A DNA stretch of 64,000 nucleotides from Schistosoma haematobium. Its lineage: Eukaryota; Platyhelminthes; Trematoda; Strigeidida; Schistosomatidae. Position 1 is the stretch's first letter. Each line of letters starts with the position of its first letter. The stretch lies in contig NC_067200.1 in assembly GCF_000699445.3 (NCBI RefSeq), positions 7,252,450-7,316,449 on the forward strand, in the 5' to 3' direction. Position numbers and translations under genes: made by a program. Positions 1 through 8,848 of the stretch are shown here, piece after piece. The notes below the pieces were generated by a model. That model was not told where the DNA came from. It worked only from the letters and a program-made list of their open reading frames with translations, and did not search any database.

Positions 1-880
1 TTGTATCGATTGCCAAAGGTACACAAACCATGGATCCCATTAAAACCAATTTTAAATATGTATAACTCTTCTATAGCTAAATGGTTGGTCATTATATTGA
101 AACCTCTCTACGAAAAAACTTGCAAAACTTAGTGTTAAGGATGTATTCCAACTTGTTGACAAGATCAAAAAATACAAATACTTTGGGACTAAAGATGATG
201 ACTTTAGATGTAACATCATTTTTCACAATTGTTCCACTCATAGAGACGATAGAATATATATATCGGTGAACAATTGAGTGAAAATGAAATTAAAACTGCA
301 ATTCCTATCAATGTCGTTAAAGAGTTATTACTGAAATTCATCATGAATGTAAATTTCAAATTCAAAGGAAAAATCTATAGGCAAACAGATAGAGTTGCAA
401 TGAGTTCATCATTGAGCCTTATATTAGTTGACATTTTCCTAGACAAACTAGAAGATGGTCCACTCAAAAAGACTATTCGAAAATTCACATTTTACTGTCG
501 ACATATGGATGATAAGTTCTTCCTCAGTAAAGATAATGCATCACAGTAAGAGGTTCTTAGACAGTTTACTGAAGTACATCCAGCAATTGAGTTTACATCT
601 GAAGAAGAGAGTGATGATCGTATAGCCTTTTTGGACATTCTCTTAACTAGGAGCGCTGATGGATCACTAAAAAGGAATTTAAACAGAAAAAATAAACACC
701 TGGATAAAGTAGTACACACATTTCTTTAGCATTGCACCTCTACAGGACAACAAGAAGCTGATCAAAACTCTCTTAATCATTCAATTAATAAATTATTTGG
801 TGTATTTTATATCATAATCCCAGGTGAAAGTGTTATACATCAATTAGTTATCATGTCCACAATTGCAAACATAATTTATT
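1..880 (+). mobile_element. Penelope-like element, reverse transcriptase remnant (5' cut by window edge)
   Basis: Decayed reverse transcriptase of a Penelope-like retroelement. Conserved blocks appear in order across several frames: LPKVHKP and a proline-rich stretch in frame 1 (1-138), then a DVTSFFT-V/IPL-ETI block (about 205-255), an open stretch at 274-549 with a FKGKIYRQT and IFLDKLE block, and FLDILLTR..DGSL at about 630-665. This block order is typical of the Penelope RT fingers and palm. The catalytic Y-x-D-D box reads HMDD near 503, so the tyrosine is lost. Stops at 136, 267 and 547 and frame changes mean no product is expected. The copy runs in from the left edge and fades out near 880. 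Family assignment is from motif recognition only. Confidence 0.8.
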
Positions 881-1053
881 TCCGCCTCGTTTAAAAAAAA
901 AGAGACAAACTAAGCAGATTTTCTCTTTATTGATTAGATGGAAAACTTGACTGTTGGTCAGCATTTTCACAAACTCTATTGAGAAGTATCAGTTTAATAC
1001 ATCAATTAGATAATGATCTGTTCACAGAGAACCATACAACATTCGGTAAGATC

Positions 1054-1108
<55 letters not shown>

Positions 1109-1239
1109 TTGATAAAAATGTTATGGCTTGAGACCCGTCTTTGTTATCACATGTTAAAGTTACTAATCAAAATTCTAATTAAGTTCTCTTCTATTTCCTA
1201 TCTACTATTTCTTTTGTATCTACTGTCCTAGACTTAACA
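881..1239. repeat. Unassigned stretch with an (AAT)n microsatellite
   Basis: An AAT trinucleotide run fills about 1054-1108; the apparent poly-Ile frame across it is just the microsatellite translated. On either side I see no coding or repeat signature beyond possible tail sequence of the Penelope remnant. Confidence 0.7.
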
Positions 1240-1830
1240 ATTACACATCTGACCTGCACTGTTGTCTTTGAGTCGACACAAGCCCGAAAATGCTCTGGTA
1301 CAGCCGAGGGTGGGGGAGAATCCGCTCTTTCTCTCGAAATGCCCTCACATGGCCACACGTATACATCCACTTCCAAGGAAGTCCTACTCACTGTCTTCTT
1401 GCTGCGGGGGTTTGGTTTACGAAATTGAGAAGACGAAAAGCGAATGTCCACCGCTTTAACTGGGTCGGTGGACACGGAGAGTCCACCTAGGGGAGTTGGA
1501 AAACTCAGCTTTTAAACCAGTGGTACGCATGGGCTCCAGGATCCTAAGGAAACAAATGGCGTATCAATCTATTGTTGGTCACTGGCTACCATGGTACTGT
1601 ATCTCCTTACGTTGCCTCACTGCCTTGTAGATTAGACCTTTAGGTCGAAGGCTCTGGGTGTGGCTTCCTAAGAAAACCACCTGCCTCGGTTTGGGCACCC
1701 GGGCAGTATCACAGCCCACACACAAATCGAGTAACTTGTATGGCGCATATGTATTCCGTGCCCCTTTATACCAATATTTATGTGTTGAAATAATTAAATA
1801 GATAAATAAACTCAAACCTTCGTCTATCAA
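1240..1830 (+). mobile_element. 3'-terminal part of a non-LTR retrotransposon (dispersed family, copy 1)
   Basis: GC-richer block ending in an A-rich tail (AATAATTAAATAGATAAATA near 1789-1810). Its right half (from about 1490) recurs at 57505-57815 and, shorter, at 59080-59280: the same order of words (ATGGGCTCCAGGATCCT, GGCTACCATGG, TTTGGGCACCCGGGCAGTAT, CCAATATTTATGTGT) is seen in each. A common right end with variable left ends is what 5'-truncated non-LTR retrotransposons produce. No coding domain is seen here, so I take it as 3' untranslated region. Which clade it belongs to is not shown by this segment. Confidence 0.65.
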
Positions 1831-1889
1831 TTGCAGCCGAAGGAAAGTCAGCAGTCTTACTTCAATCAATCCACTATGGATACTGGCCC

Positions 1890-2235
1890 AGTGGTTCAGA
1901 GTGTTAAGTCGGCTTTCCGAGAACTGCGACGGAACCTCCAGAGACCCTAAAGGAGCCGAGGGGTCCTAGCCAATCAGAGTATGATGAAGCTTTCTAGAAT
2001 TTCAACGTGGCGTGCTACTATTGGTCAGCAGCATAATATGTCTTTTAGCGAATTGTCTGAAATATGATGTTGATTTAACAAATGCTAACATCTATAAATA
2101 CCCGTGTTTATCTGTACAAAAATGAACCTTTAGAGTACAGTGTTTTTCGCTTATTTTCCGTCTTTTCTCTCGAGTTCAGGTCGCTGCGTAGTTTTAGTTT
2201 GCGGGTCACCAGAACAGCTTAGGAACCGAATAAAG
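1890..2235 (+). mobile_element. Putative solo LTR or retroelement promoter segment
   Basis: This segment has an ordered promoter and poly(A) layout: a CCAAT box (CCAATCAG at about 1970), a TATA-like CTATAAATACCC at about 2092, then a GC-richer leader, and an AATAAAG at about 2226. That order is typical of LTR U3-R-U5, but I could not find terminal TG..CA ends with a target-site duplication or a second copy in the window, so the boundaries are approximate. Confidence 0.35.
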
Positions 2236-2455
2236 CGTTCAAATTAACAAGACTTATCACAGAGTCTAAGCGTTCACATGAAAGCGAATGTCCTGTATTT
2301 GACTCCCACGTGCTGGGTCGTGGATGCACATTTCTGAAGAGCCCCATATTGGGACGAACCGACCGTTTAGTGCTTACAGGTTTTAAATGGTAATCTGACA
2401 TTTATCAGTTCATGATTTCAATAAGAACTCAACAATCTCCATAACCCTATACCGA
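2236..2455 (+). mobile_element. Old hammerhead SINE copy
   Basis: Degenerate + copy of the SINE seen intact at 4500-4781. A tRNA-like B-box remnant (GTATTTGACTCCC) lies near 2296. The ribozyme part (about 2328-2378) keeps the stem II and GACGAA region, but the core reads CTGAAGAG..GGGACGAACC, so G12-A13-A14 is followed by a changed base and stem I is mismatched. The 3' words TCATGATTTCAA and CTCCATAACC match the shared tail. Confidence 0.6.
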
Positions 2456-3001
2456 TAATTATAATTATACTAAGGTGATATTCTGTCTAAATCAATATCC
2501 AATAGAGAGCTATTGAATAAACCAATCAGGGATTGGTAGTAGTATCATTCTAGTTTGAATATGAATAAATAAAAGACTGAGATAATGCAGATTTGGAGCT
2601 CATGTAAATGCTTTTGTCGATACTGAATTATCTTTACTGAATAGTTTAATTGTAGAACTTTCATTGTCCATAATAAGTTCATCAACCTTTACTCCCCATA
2701 GAAGTTGTAAATTATATCAGTTGAAGTAGTAACATTTGTGGTTAAAAATTATCACTAGGCATCTGTTTTATTATAGGATTCTCCTAAATAATGTCTAATT
2801 ATAACTCTGTGATTGCCTTCTGATCTCATAATGAACTCTTAACCATTGAACATCATCGAATTAAAATGTGTTGGTTCAGATCATTAACCTTTTTCTACTC
2901 GAATCATACTAATATATCAATGCAATGTATTATTACCTTTTATTAGTTCCCGTTAATTACATTCCTTTATTCATTTTGTTTTTTATTTTTGAATCATTAA
3001 G
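2456..3001. other. AT-rich stretch, nothing recognised
   Basis: No open frame, repeat family or RNA signature was recognised. The last 40 bases are pyrimidine-rich and end in a possible splice acceptor (ATTAAG at about 2996-3001), consistent with an intron leading into the coding segment at 3002. Confidence 0.5.
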
Positions 3002-3591
3002 AAATTATTGGATCAGTTAATACAATGGAATGGCTTAATTTATCATCAAGTATTCTTTTATTAACAACCCATGGTTATTTGATTCATATTAACGTGATGA
3101 ATACTAACAGTGTTACTAATGTTGATGGTAATTCAATGACAACTACCAATGATACTAAGATGTTTAGAGCAACAACAACAACATCAGCACAAACATTTTC
3201 GTCTTCTACATCCCCATCATCACGATCATTTTGTCAGTTATTTCACTACCATGGATTATTTTCAAATAAAGATTTCTCTTTAATTATTCCATTAACATCA
3301 TCAATATCATTATATCAGACAAATGTGAAACATTTTCCAAAACGTATTATCACTATAAGTAAAGGTTATTTAGATCCTTTAAATTGGATCAATCATCATG
3401 TTTCATCATCATCAGCTTCTTGTTCTCCTACTGATTCTACATCTTTTAAGAGGGATTTCATTGAATTAACAATGTCCAATAACAACAATAATATTGGTGA
3501 TTATAATAATAATCATATAATTGAATGTTTAAATCAAGAGAAATTTTATCTCGTTAAATTATTTTCTGATCAATTTTTATTTCCATCATAA
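3002..3591 (+). CDS. Ser/Thr/Asn-rich protein, probable 3'-terminal exon (unidentified)
   Basis: An open frame of 188 codons from the ATG at 3025 to TAA at 3589-3591. The frame stays open upstream to a possible acceptor at 3000-3001, so this may be the last exon of a gene whose earlier exons lie left of the window, rather than an intronless gene. The product starts with a hydrophobic strand-like segment (SSILLLTTHGYLIHINV), followed by runs of Thr, Ser and Asn, then alternating hydrophobic stretches and an end at DQFLFPS. The low-complexity Asn/Ser runs match schistosome proteins in general. I do not recognise the family; the hydrophobic strand followed by a loop could be the edge of a beta-propeller, which is a guess. 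Third positions are strongly AT, like the confirmed exons here, which supports real coding. Confidence 0.55.
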
Positions 3592-4046
3592 ATTTCTAAT
3601 GAGAAATTTTATTCATTCAATCTCGTTTGTATCTTTTTCTTATTTCCTTTTTTTTCTTTTTTTTAAAATTTTTTTCTTGCACAGTAACCATTTCCTGTTT
3701 ACTTATGGATAATATTTTCATATTTCTCTCTTTTCTCTTTATTTATTTATTTAATCAATATCATCAAACTTCTTTCTAATATATATGTGTTCACATTCAT
3801 TTTCTAAGGAGCTGAACTCACAATCTATGCATTACATCATTGTATACTATATATACAATACACATATGTATACATCTATCACATATATGTATATACATAT
3901 GTATGTATTATATTATCATTCATTGAAACTTATTTCTATAATTCATTTCATTTCTATCAGAGTTAACGTAAAATCATTTGATTTTCATAGATCTTCCTTT
4001 ACAATTTCAGTGTCGTTGTTTTTGTTCTTGTTGTTGTTGTTGTTGT

Positions 4047-4102
<56 letters not shown>

Positions 4103-4196
4103 CTTTCTTGTCTTATTTTCTATGGTATTTTTTTCTTTTTTTATATTTATTAAACGTACTGTGATATGTGTATAAATAGATTATTTCAATAATGTA
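3592..4196. repeat. 3' flank with pyrimidine tracts and a (TTG)n-(TAG)n compound microsatellite
   Basis: Pyrimidine-rich sequence follows the stop, then a TATGTATA-rich patch (about 3850-3910), then TTG repeats at about 4029-4046 passing directly into TAG repeats to about 4102. The poly-Leu/poly-Val frame across it is an artefact of the repeat. Confidence 0.7.
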
Positions 4197-4253
4197 AAAC
4201 AATTAGTTCCTTTGATAAATTTCCATAATGCAAGACAAAGAAAACGAAGTTTA

Positions 4254-4500
4254 AACAATTGAGATCATGAGTTAATTGAAGCTAGACCATCATGGAAAAC
4301 CTGGAAGCACTGGACGGCCGTTTCGTCCTATTGTGGGACTCCTCAGTAGTGCGTATCCATGGTTCCCCCTCGCGAGATTCGAGCCCAGGACCTATCAGTC
4401 TCGCGCCAGGCGCAACACATCCACCATTGTCATCAGTGACTTACTACCTCACAACTGGCCCGGTTGGGCTCCACTGGTCACTCCTTCTCACTAGAACTCC
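4254..4500 (-). mobile_element. Hammerhead SINE (tRNA-like head plus ribozyme), minus copy of a head-to-head pair
   Basis: Minus-strand SINE whose 3' tail (TGAGATCATGAGTTAATTGA as read on +) is at 4259-4278. The ribozyme lies at 4307-4352 and a tRNA-like B box (minus: GGTCCTGGGCTCGAATCTCG) at about 4377-4397. Its 5' region includes a patch (CTCACTAGAACTCCA, 4489-4502) also seen in the longer SINE at 51215. It is a non-coding retroposon, expected to be transcribed by RNA polymerase III from the internal A and B boxes. Confidence 0.85.
4307..4352 (-). ncRNA. Hammerhead ribozyme, near-intact
   Basis: On the minus strand the core reads CTGAGGA, stem II GTCCC/GGAC around an ACAATA loop, GAAA, then the self-complementary ACGGCCGT as a minimal stem III, followed by the cleavage-site C. 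Stem I strands are GCACTA and CAGTGC, giving one mismatch next to the core. Stem layout equals the schistosome satellite ribozyme. Confidence 0.8.
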
Positions 4501-4781
4501 AGGATATATATCTTGAAGCCAGTCACTAGTTGAAGATAGATATTAACACCTTTGGGTGCTGGCTCAGTAGTCTAGTTGGTTAGGCGCCTGGAGCGAGAGT
4601 GAAAGGTCCTGGGTTCGAGTCCCGCGAGGCAGTTTCGTGGATGCGCACTGCTGAGGAGTCCCACAATAGGACGAAACGGCCGTCCAGTGCTTCCAGGTTT
4701 TCCATGGTGGTCTAGTTTCAATTGACTCATGATCTCAACTGTTAAAATTACTACAAACTCCACAAAACCCTTTCTGATATT
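4501..4781 (+). mobile_element. Hammerhead SINE, full copy, plus member of the head-to-head pair
   Basis: Full-length-looking copy: 5' leader, A-box-like TAGTCTAGTTGG at about 4569-4580, B box GGTTCGAGTCC at 4612-4622, ribozyme at 4645-4690, and tail CCATGGTGGTCTAG..TGACTCATGATCTCAA followed by CTCCACAAAACCC. Such an element has no protein; it would use RNA polymerase III and be mobilised by another element's reverse transcriptase. Its 3' CTCCACAAA-type tail is shared by most other copies in the window. Confidence 0.88.
4645..4690 (+). ncRNA. Hammerhead ribozyme, intact core
   Basis: Stem I GCACTG (4645-4650) pairs perfectly with CAGTGC (4685-4690). The core CTGAGGA is at 4651-4657, stem II GTCCC..GGAC with an ACAATA loop, then GAAA and stem III ACGG/CCGU with no loop. 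Cleavage is predicted after C4684 (..CCGTC). All catalytic positions of the CUGANGA/GAAA/NUH consensus are present. Confidence 0.9.
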
Positions 4782-5230
4782 AAAACGAAGTTTATCAGAA
4801 TTATGTGATGGCATATTTACGTAATACATTTCCAAATCAATCTGATCACACATAATGTACTTGTTAAGAACATTTATATATAAAAATTAAAAGGTCAGCT
4901 AGATAGATTAAATGTAAGTCATAACAAAAACAATGTGGTTATCATTCTAGACAATAAATTAATATTAACATGGTAAGTTAAGTGTAAGGGCAAATTATTT
5001 TTCAACACATACAGTGGGGTTTCAATTTCTGTATAGCTAAGGCTTCAATAAACCTTAGTATACGTCTTTGAAGACTTTCATATATAACATTACAAATGCT
5101 GATTTGATGTCAACCTTATGACCAGTCTTAATCAATTGTTTCGTAATGAAGGATAATGTCTGTCTATCCTGTGATCTTATTTGACCATTTCAACATTGGA
5201 TAATATCACTTGTAATACTGTTTCATCTGT

Positions 5231-5871
5231 TTAACTATGGATAATATTTCAGTTTAAAATAATGCATCTTTTTATTAAATGAATACTTTTGTTAATATTT
5301 TATTATCTAAGCTAAATAGTTTAATTATAAAAGTAAAAATGGTTGTAGGATACTTTTATTACATTTGAAAGTATTCTATAAATCATTAGTGGAATGCCAA
5401 AATCTTCCAGATTTTGTATCGCTTACAGGTCAGTAAAATACACTTCTTAATGAGATATGCATGTGAATATGTGTAGTTAGAGTACGGTAGTCATTATCAC
5501 TTGCGAATAGTGAGCAGGAATAATGGAAGTGGATTTAGCGTTTGTAATGAATTGAATGGAATTATGAAAAGTAATAGATATTCGCAAAAATTGTCTTCGT
5601 ATTAAGTTTATTCTGACCATTCCCACATAGCACCCCCTCGAGTGTCCAGAAGTAACACTTGTACAATTAGGAGTTGATAAATACACAATAATAAGTATAT
5701 GCATTGAAATATGTAATAAAAAATGGTGTGTAAAGAAACGTATACCATATATGTTGGTAATCTTTGTAGTATGTTGTTGTACGAAATTATCATGTGTGTG
5801 GTCGATTACTACAAAAAAATCTGATACTCAACAATAAGAAGAATAATAGCACAATTATATAACAATGATAA
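5231..5871. other. AT-rich stretch, nothing recognised
   Basis: No coding, RNA or repeat family was recognised between the Penelope remnant and the solo LTR. The short frames here are interrupted and show no domain. Confidence 0.5.
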
Positions 5872-6185
5872 TGATAAACTCCAAAATAAATAGATCTGTA
5901 AGTTTTCGACATTGGATGTTGACCACATTAGTCCTAATGGACAAATTGAGCTGATGGCACTGAGTTATCCATCCGCACCACATAACGAGTAGAAAAGGCT
6001 GTACTCAACAACCCATGCAATCGCTAACCAGATAATATCAGTCGATCCATGATATATTGATAGCCTATCAAATATATCTTCGAATCTCCTCACTTCTGTC
6101 GTTTGATTTCACTTGGTGGACACGATTCATATTAGGTGTTACTGGTTAAAGCGTTGTTAAACTCCAAATACCTGTGGCATTTTCA
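5872..6185 (+). mobile_element. Solo LTR of the Ty3/Gypsy-like element found at 15305
   Basis: LTR beginning TGATAAAC and ending CATTTTCA, bordered by the 4-bp duplication ATAA (5868-5871 and 6186-6189). From about 5912 to 6180 it appears identical by eye to the 5' LTR at 15356-15624, whereas the first 45 bases differ clearly. No internal element sequence adjoins, so it is a solo LTR left by LTR-LTR recombination. Confidence 0.8.
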
Positions 6186-6330
6186 ATAATAGTGATAGTA
6201 AAGTTTTTATTAAGGGACATAAAAGAAATATCAAATTTATTCACTAACTGAAATCTATTTAAATGTGGTTGTGATGGTTAGTGACGACAGTGGGGGAAAA
6301 CATACACTCATGATAACAGAAAATGAATTG
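6186..6330. other. Short unassigned stretch
   Basis: Between the solo LTR and the non-LTR 3' end; nothing recognised. Confidence 0.4.
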
Positions 6331-6700
6331 TCAGTCAGTCAGTAACAACGTAGAACTTCGTACGTACGTACGTACGTACGTACATTAGTTCGAGTTGCCA
6401 TACCAGATTGGCACAGAGATACAATTGTCGATTCAAATCCCATAGTGGTGGAGGTAGTAAGAGTATAAGCAGTAATCGGGAAGATTAGGGTTTGGAGATG
6501 TTATTTAAAGAGTAGAATACAGTGAAATAAATTTGGGAAGAGGAAAAAGAGACAAGGAGGAATCAGGAGATTAAAATTTGGGAGAACACAAAGAATGGAT
6601 GCACCTGCGCCATTGCAAACGATTTTGAGCCATGTCATTCAGGGTCTCTAACCATCGGTTGCTATCATCTCTCAGTCCCCGACCAGGTAGTCTACACCTA
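6331..6700 (-). mobile_element. Non-LTR retrotransposon 3' end with (TGAC)n tail, minus strand
   Basis: Read on the minus strand, about 6660-6570 encodes RWLETLNDMAQNRLQWRRC, closely matching the C-terminus at 62240-62335. It is followed by an untranslated region and a terminal TTACTGACTGACTGACA at 6331-6346. A (TACG)n run sits at about 6358-6384. The same terminal words occur at 45820-45860 and 62500-62530, so all three are 3' ends of one non-LTR family. The copy is 5'-truncated. Confidence 0.75.
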
Positions 6701-7375
6701 CCCGACCGTAGCTGCTACCTTGACGCGGTGGTCGGGCTTGCCTATCGTGATGACCCAACCGAGCTATATTGGCTGGAACATATGTTCCTGTAGGTTCTAC
6801 CATGCCAGGCAGGTCGGTTGGAGAACGGTAAGACTAAAAGCAGCAACTCAAGGCCTGAGGGAGGGGTGTGACAGAAGTAAGGTCTTTCCCTCGGACAACC
6901 AGCATATACAGCGATGCTGCCTTCCCACAAGGAGGGGGGTTAGAAAAGGTCGACCCTAAAAATGTCACATCTCACCTTACCTCACGGATTTCCGTCTCCG
7001 GCGGTAAGGCCCTTTGAAGAACGGAGCTAACACATTAAAAACCTTCCACGAAAAGGCCGTGCGTGACCGGCCTCAAGCAGTTGTCTCTTGGGCTCTGAGG
7101 TCACGCTCCCAGGCCGTTAAGACCAACACTAATCGAATTTCCTTTTTAGGTTCCTCAAGAAATACCCTTCCACGGTGTGGGCAGCCGGGAAGTGACACCA
7201 GCCTTCATACTCGTAACAGCACACGAGACAAAGTTGGTCACATTCAAATCCTTCCTACACCTACTAATACCACTCTTATCTCCCCGACTAACCCTTCTCA
7301 CGTCCCTTTTTCACCTCGCACCGCTAGGGCAAACGATTCGAGTACGCGGAAAATGAATTGTAATAAAACTTAAAT
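6701..7375 (+). mobile_element. GC-rich 5' region of a non-LTR retrotransposon
   Basis: A GC-rich island unlike its surroundings, with an open frame of 119 codons at 7014-7373 (Arg/Thr/Ser/Pro-rich, ending in a stop). The composition and the CTCACGGATTTCCGTCTCC motif at 6983-7001 suggest the 5' leader and start of the first ORF of a schistosome non-LTR element, which is recall rather than proof. No zinc-knuckle or endonuclease motif is visible in the 119-residue product. It abuts the oppositely oriented 3' end at 6331-6700. Confidence 0.5.
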
Positions 7376-7779
7376 AACATTGGTCGGGGAGTTTGTTGAA
7401 GATCAAGTCGAGAGAGACAATACCTATCAGTGTTTGGTCTACAACGGGTTAGAGATAAAGTTTTGTCTGTTGATTTGACGTCGAATTTGGGTTTTTTTAT
7501 TCAGTTAGTTCAGGTCTTTTATCCGAGGATATTTTTTGAACATTTAAGAAGGCAGATTTTAGTCTGCCTATAGAGAGTGTGTCCCACTTGCCACTTTTCT
7601 AAATGACGAAATATTTTTCCGTTCGCTTAGCGACTCCATATGGAATAGTCAGTGGTTTTCTGACAGCGTTACTTTGAAGAAAGACGAATATGTACTTTTT
7701 TAGGTATTCTATTGATTTGTTCGTGGCACATGCTCGCACGTGTTGGTATCGGGTGTAGTCGTTGCATGCTTTTTAACAG
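7376..7779. other. Unassigned stretch between non-LTR fragments
   Basis: No motif recognised. It may be further untranslated sequence of either neighbouring retroelement. Confidence 0.4.
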
Positions 7780-8670
7780 TCTATTTGCGAAAGTCAAGAA
7801 AGAGGAATACTGAAGTTATGGATTCAGCTGAAGTATCGTGTATAGGGCATGGCCCATCTAGTGAATCTATCTGCTGCGGTATGTGTGGATGAAAGAATTG
7901 GATGGAGGTGTGTGGACGACGATTCCCATTCCGCGTGTTGATACCGTCTGCGTGCTGTTGCAAATTCCTCAAGTGTATTACTCACCTAATTACGCCTGTT
8001 AATCCCGATGGAGTATAGACCACCGACCAGCACTCTGCAACCAATTCAGTCCTGGGCCTTCCTTTCCAGTTCTATCCAATTCTTTTTTACTCTTCTCATG
8101 TCTGTCTCCATTTATCGGCGTAATGTGTTTTCCAGTCTTCCTCTTTTCCTTTGTCCTTGAGGATTCTAACTGGGGGCTTGTCCTGCGATGCAGTTGGGTG
8201 CTTACTTCAATGTGTGTCCTATCCACTCCCAGCGCTTCTTCCTGATTTCTTCCTCGGCTGGGATCTGGTTTGTTTTCTCCTACAGTAGGTTGCTGACAAT
8301 AGTGTCTGGCCAACGGATCCGAAGTATTTTGCGTAGACAACTGTCAATAAACACCTGTAATTCTCCAGGTTTCCGCCCCATACAGTAGAACTGACTTGAC
8401 ATTTGTATTGAAAATCCTGCCCTTGATGTTGGTTGCCAATTGTTATGAGTTCCAGATATTCTTCAGTTGTAAATATGCTGCTCTTGCTTTGCCGATCCGC
8501 GCCTTCACATCTGCATCAGATCCACCCTGTTCATCAATGATGCTGCCCAAATATGTAAAGGTTTTTAAGTCTTCCAAATCTTTTCCATCAATTGTGATTG
8601 GATTGGTGCATTCTGTGTTTTATCGGAGGATCTTGCCCCACCCATTGTGTATATTTAGACCTACTTGTGC
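7780..8670 (-). mobile_element. RTE-like non-LTR retrotransposon, C-terminal part (distal half of a split copy)
   Basis: On the minus strand this encodes, with frame breaks, the region after the RT palm: LNIH, then ITIDGKDLEDLKTFTYLGS and IIDEQGGSDADVKARIGK (about 8640-8490), VLLYGAETWR (near 8385), LLWER/RWKWIGH (about 8255-8205) and a final GRPKNTLRREMETD block (about 8140-8100). The end near 8000 reads into 3' untranslated sequence. The same element continues beyond the LTR insertion at 12087-13010, where the preceding RT palm is found. Several frame shifts and stops make it a pseudogene. Confidence 0.8.
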
Positions 8671-8829
8671 TGTTTGAATGAACTAATGATACCATTGTAC
8701 TTGTTGAATGCTTGATTTCGAATTCTAAATACAATACATTCGTCTGTTCTCATCTAGTACTTCTTGATTCAATTGCGTTATATCGGGGATTCTTAGTTCG
8801 TACTATAATTCAAATAATTCGAAATACCA
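8671..8829 (+). repeat. 5' LTR of copy A
   Basis: Starts TGTTTGAATG and ends ATACCA; matches 11929-12086 with few differences, and in reverse orientation 37431-37584. Confidence 0.75.
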
Positions 8830-8848
8830 TATTGGCGTCGCGATAGAG

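Larger units (their letters stand above)
4241..4794. repeat. Target-site duplication around the SINE pair
   Basis: The 13-bp word AAAACGAAGTTTA occurs at 4241-4253 and again at 4782-4794, exactly flanking the SINE pair. Removing the insert and one copy joins the host sequence into a continuous match with the uninterrupted copy at 23815-24000, which supports one insertion event or a later rearrangement inside one insertion. Confidence 0.8.
4197..5230 (-). mobile_element. Penelope-like element remnant, GIY-YIG end and long-repeat tail, interrupted by SINEs
   Basis: On the minus strand, 5230-5020 reads as a decayed GIY-YIG endonuclease C-terminal region (TGHKVDI block near 5115, GLLKP near 5045) matching the + strand copies at 24010-24480. 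Downstream on the same strand, 4960-4790 plus 4253-4197 form the element's tail. The same tail is present in minus orientation at 23815-24000 and partly in plus orientation at 25700-25830. The tail is split by the SINE pair at 4254-4781, with a 13-bp direct repeat at the two breakpoints. Only remnants of coding sequence remain. Confidence 0.7.

Noticed and set aside
1013..1231. Poly-isoleucine open frame
   Set aside because: It is the (AAT)n microsatellite read in one frame.
3785..4153. 122-codon frame with Leu and Val runs
   Set aside because: Driven by the TTG and TAG repeats; no domain and no splice context.
4565..4635. tRNA gene (A and B boxes, cloverleaf-like)
   Set aside because: The tRNA-like part continues into the hammerhead and SINE tail, and the same arrangement recurs at several loci, so it is the SINE head and not a functional tRNA.
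6358..6384. Protein-binding palindrome array or CRISPR-like repeats
   Set aside because: It is a plain (TACG)n microsatellite beside a non-LTR 3' end; no spacers are present.
7014..7373. Independent host gene in the GC-rich island
   Set aside because: Placed among retroelement fragments, composition typical of retroelement leaders, and no splice sites or recognised domain.
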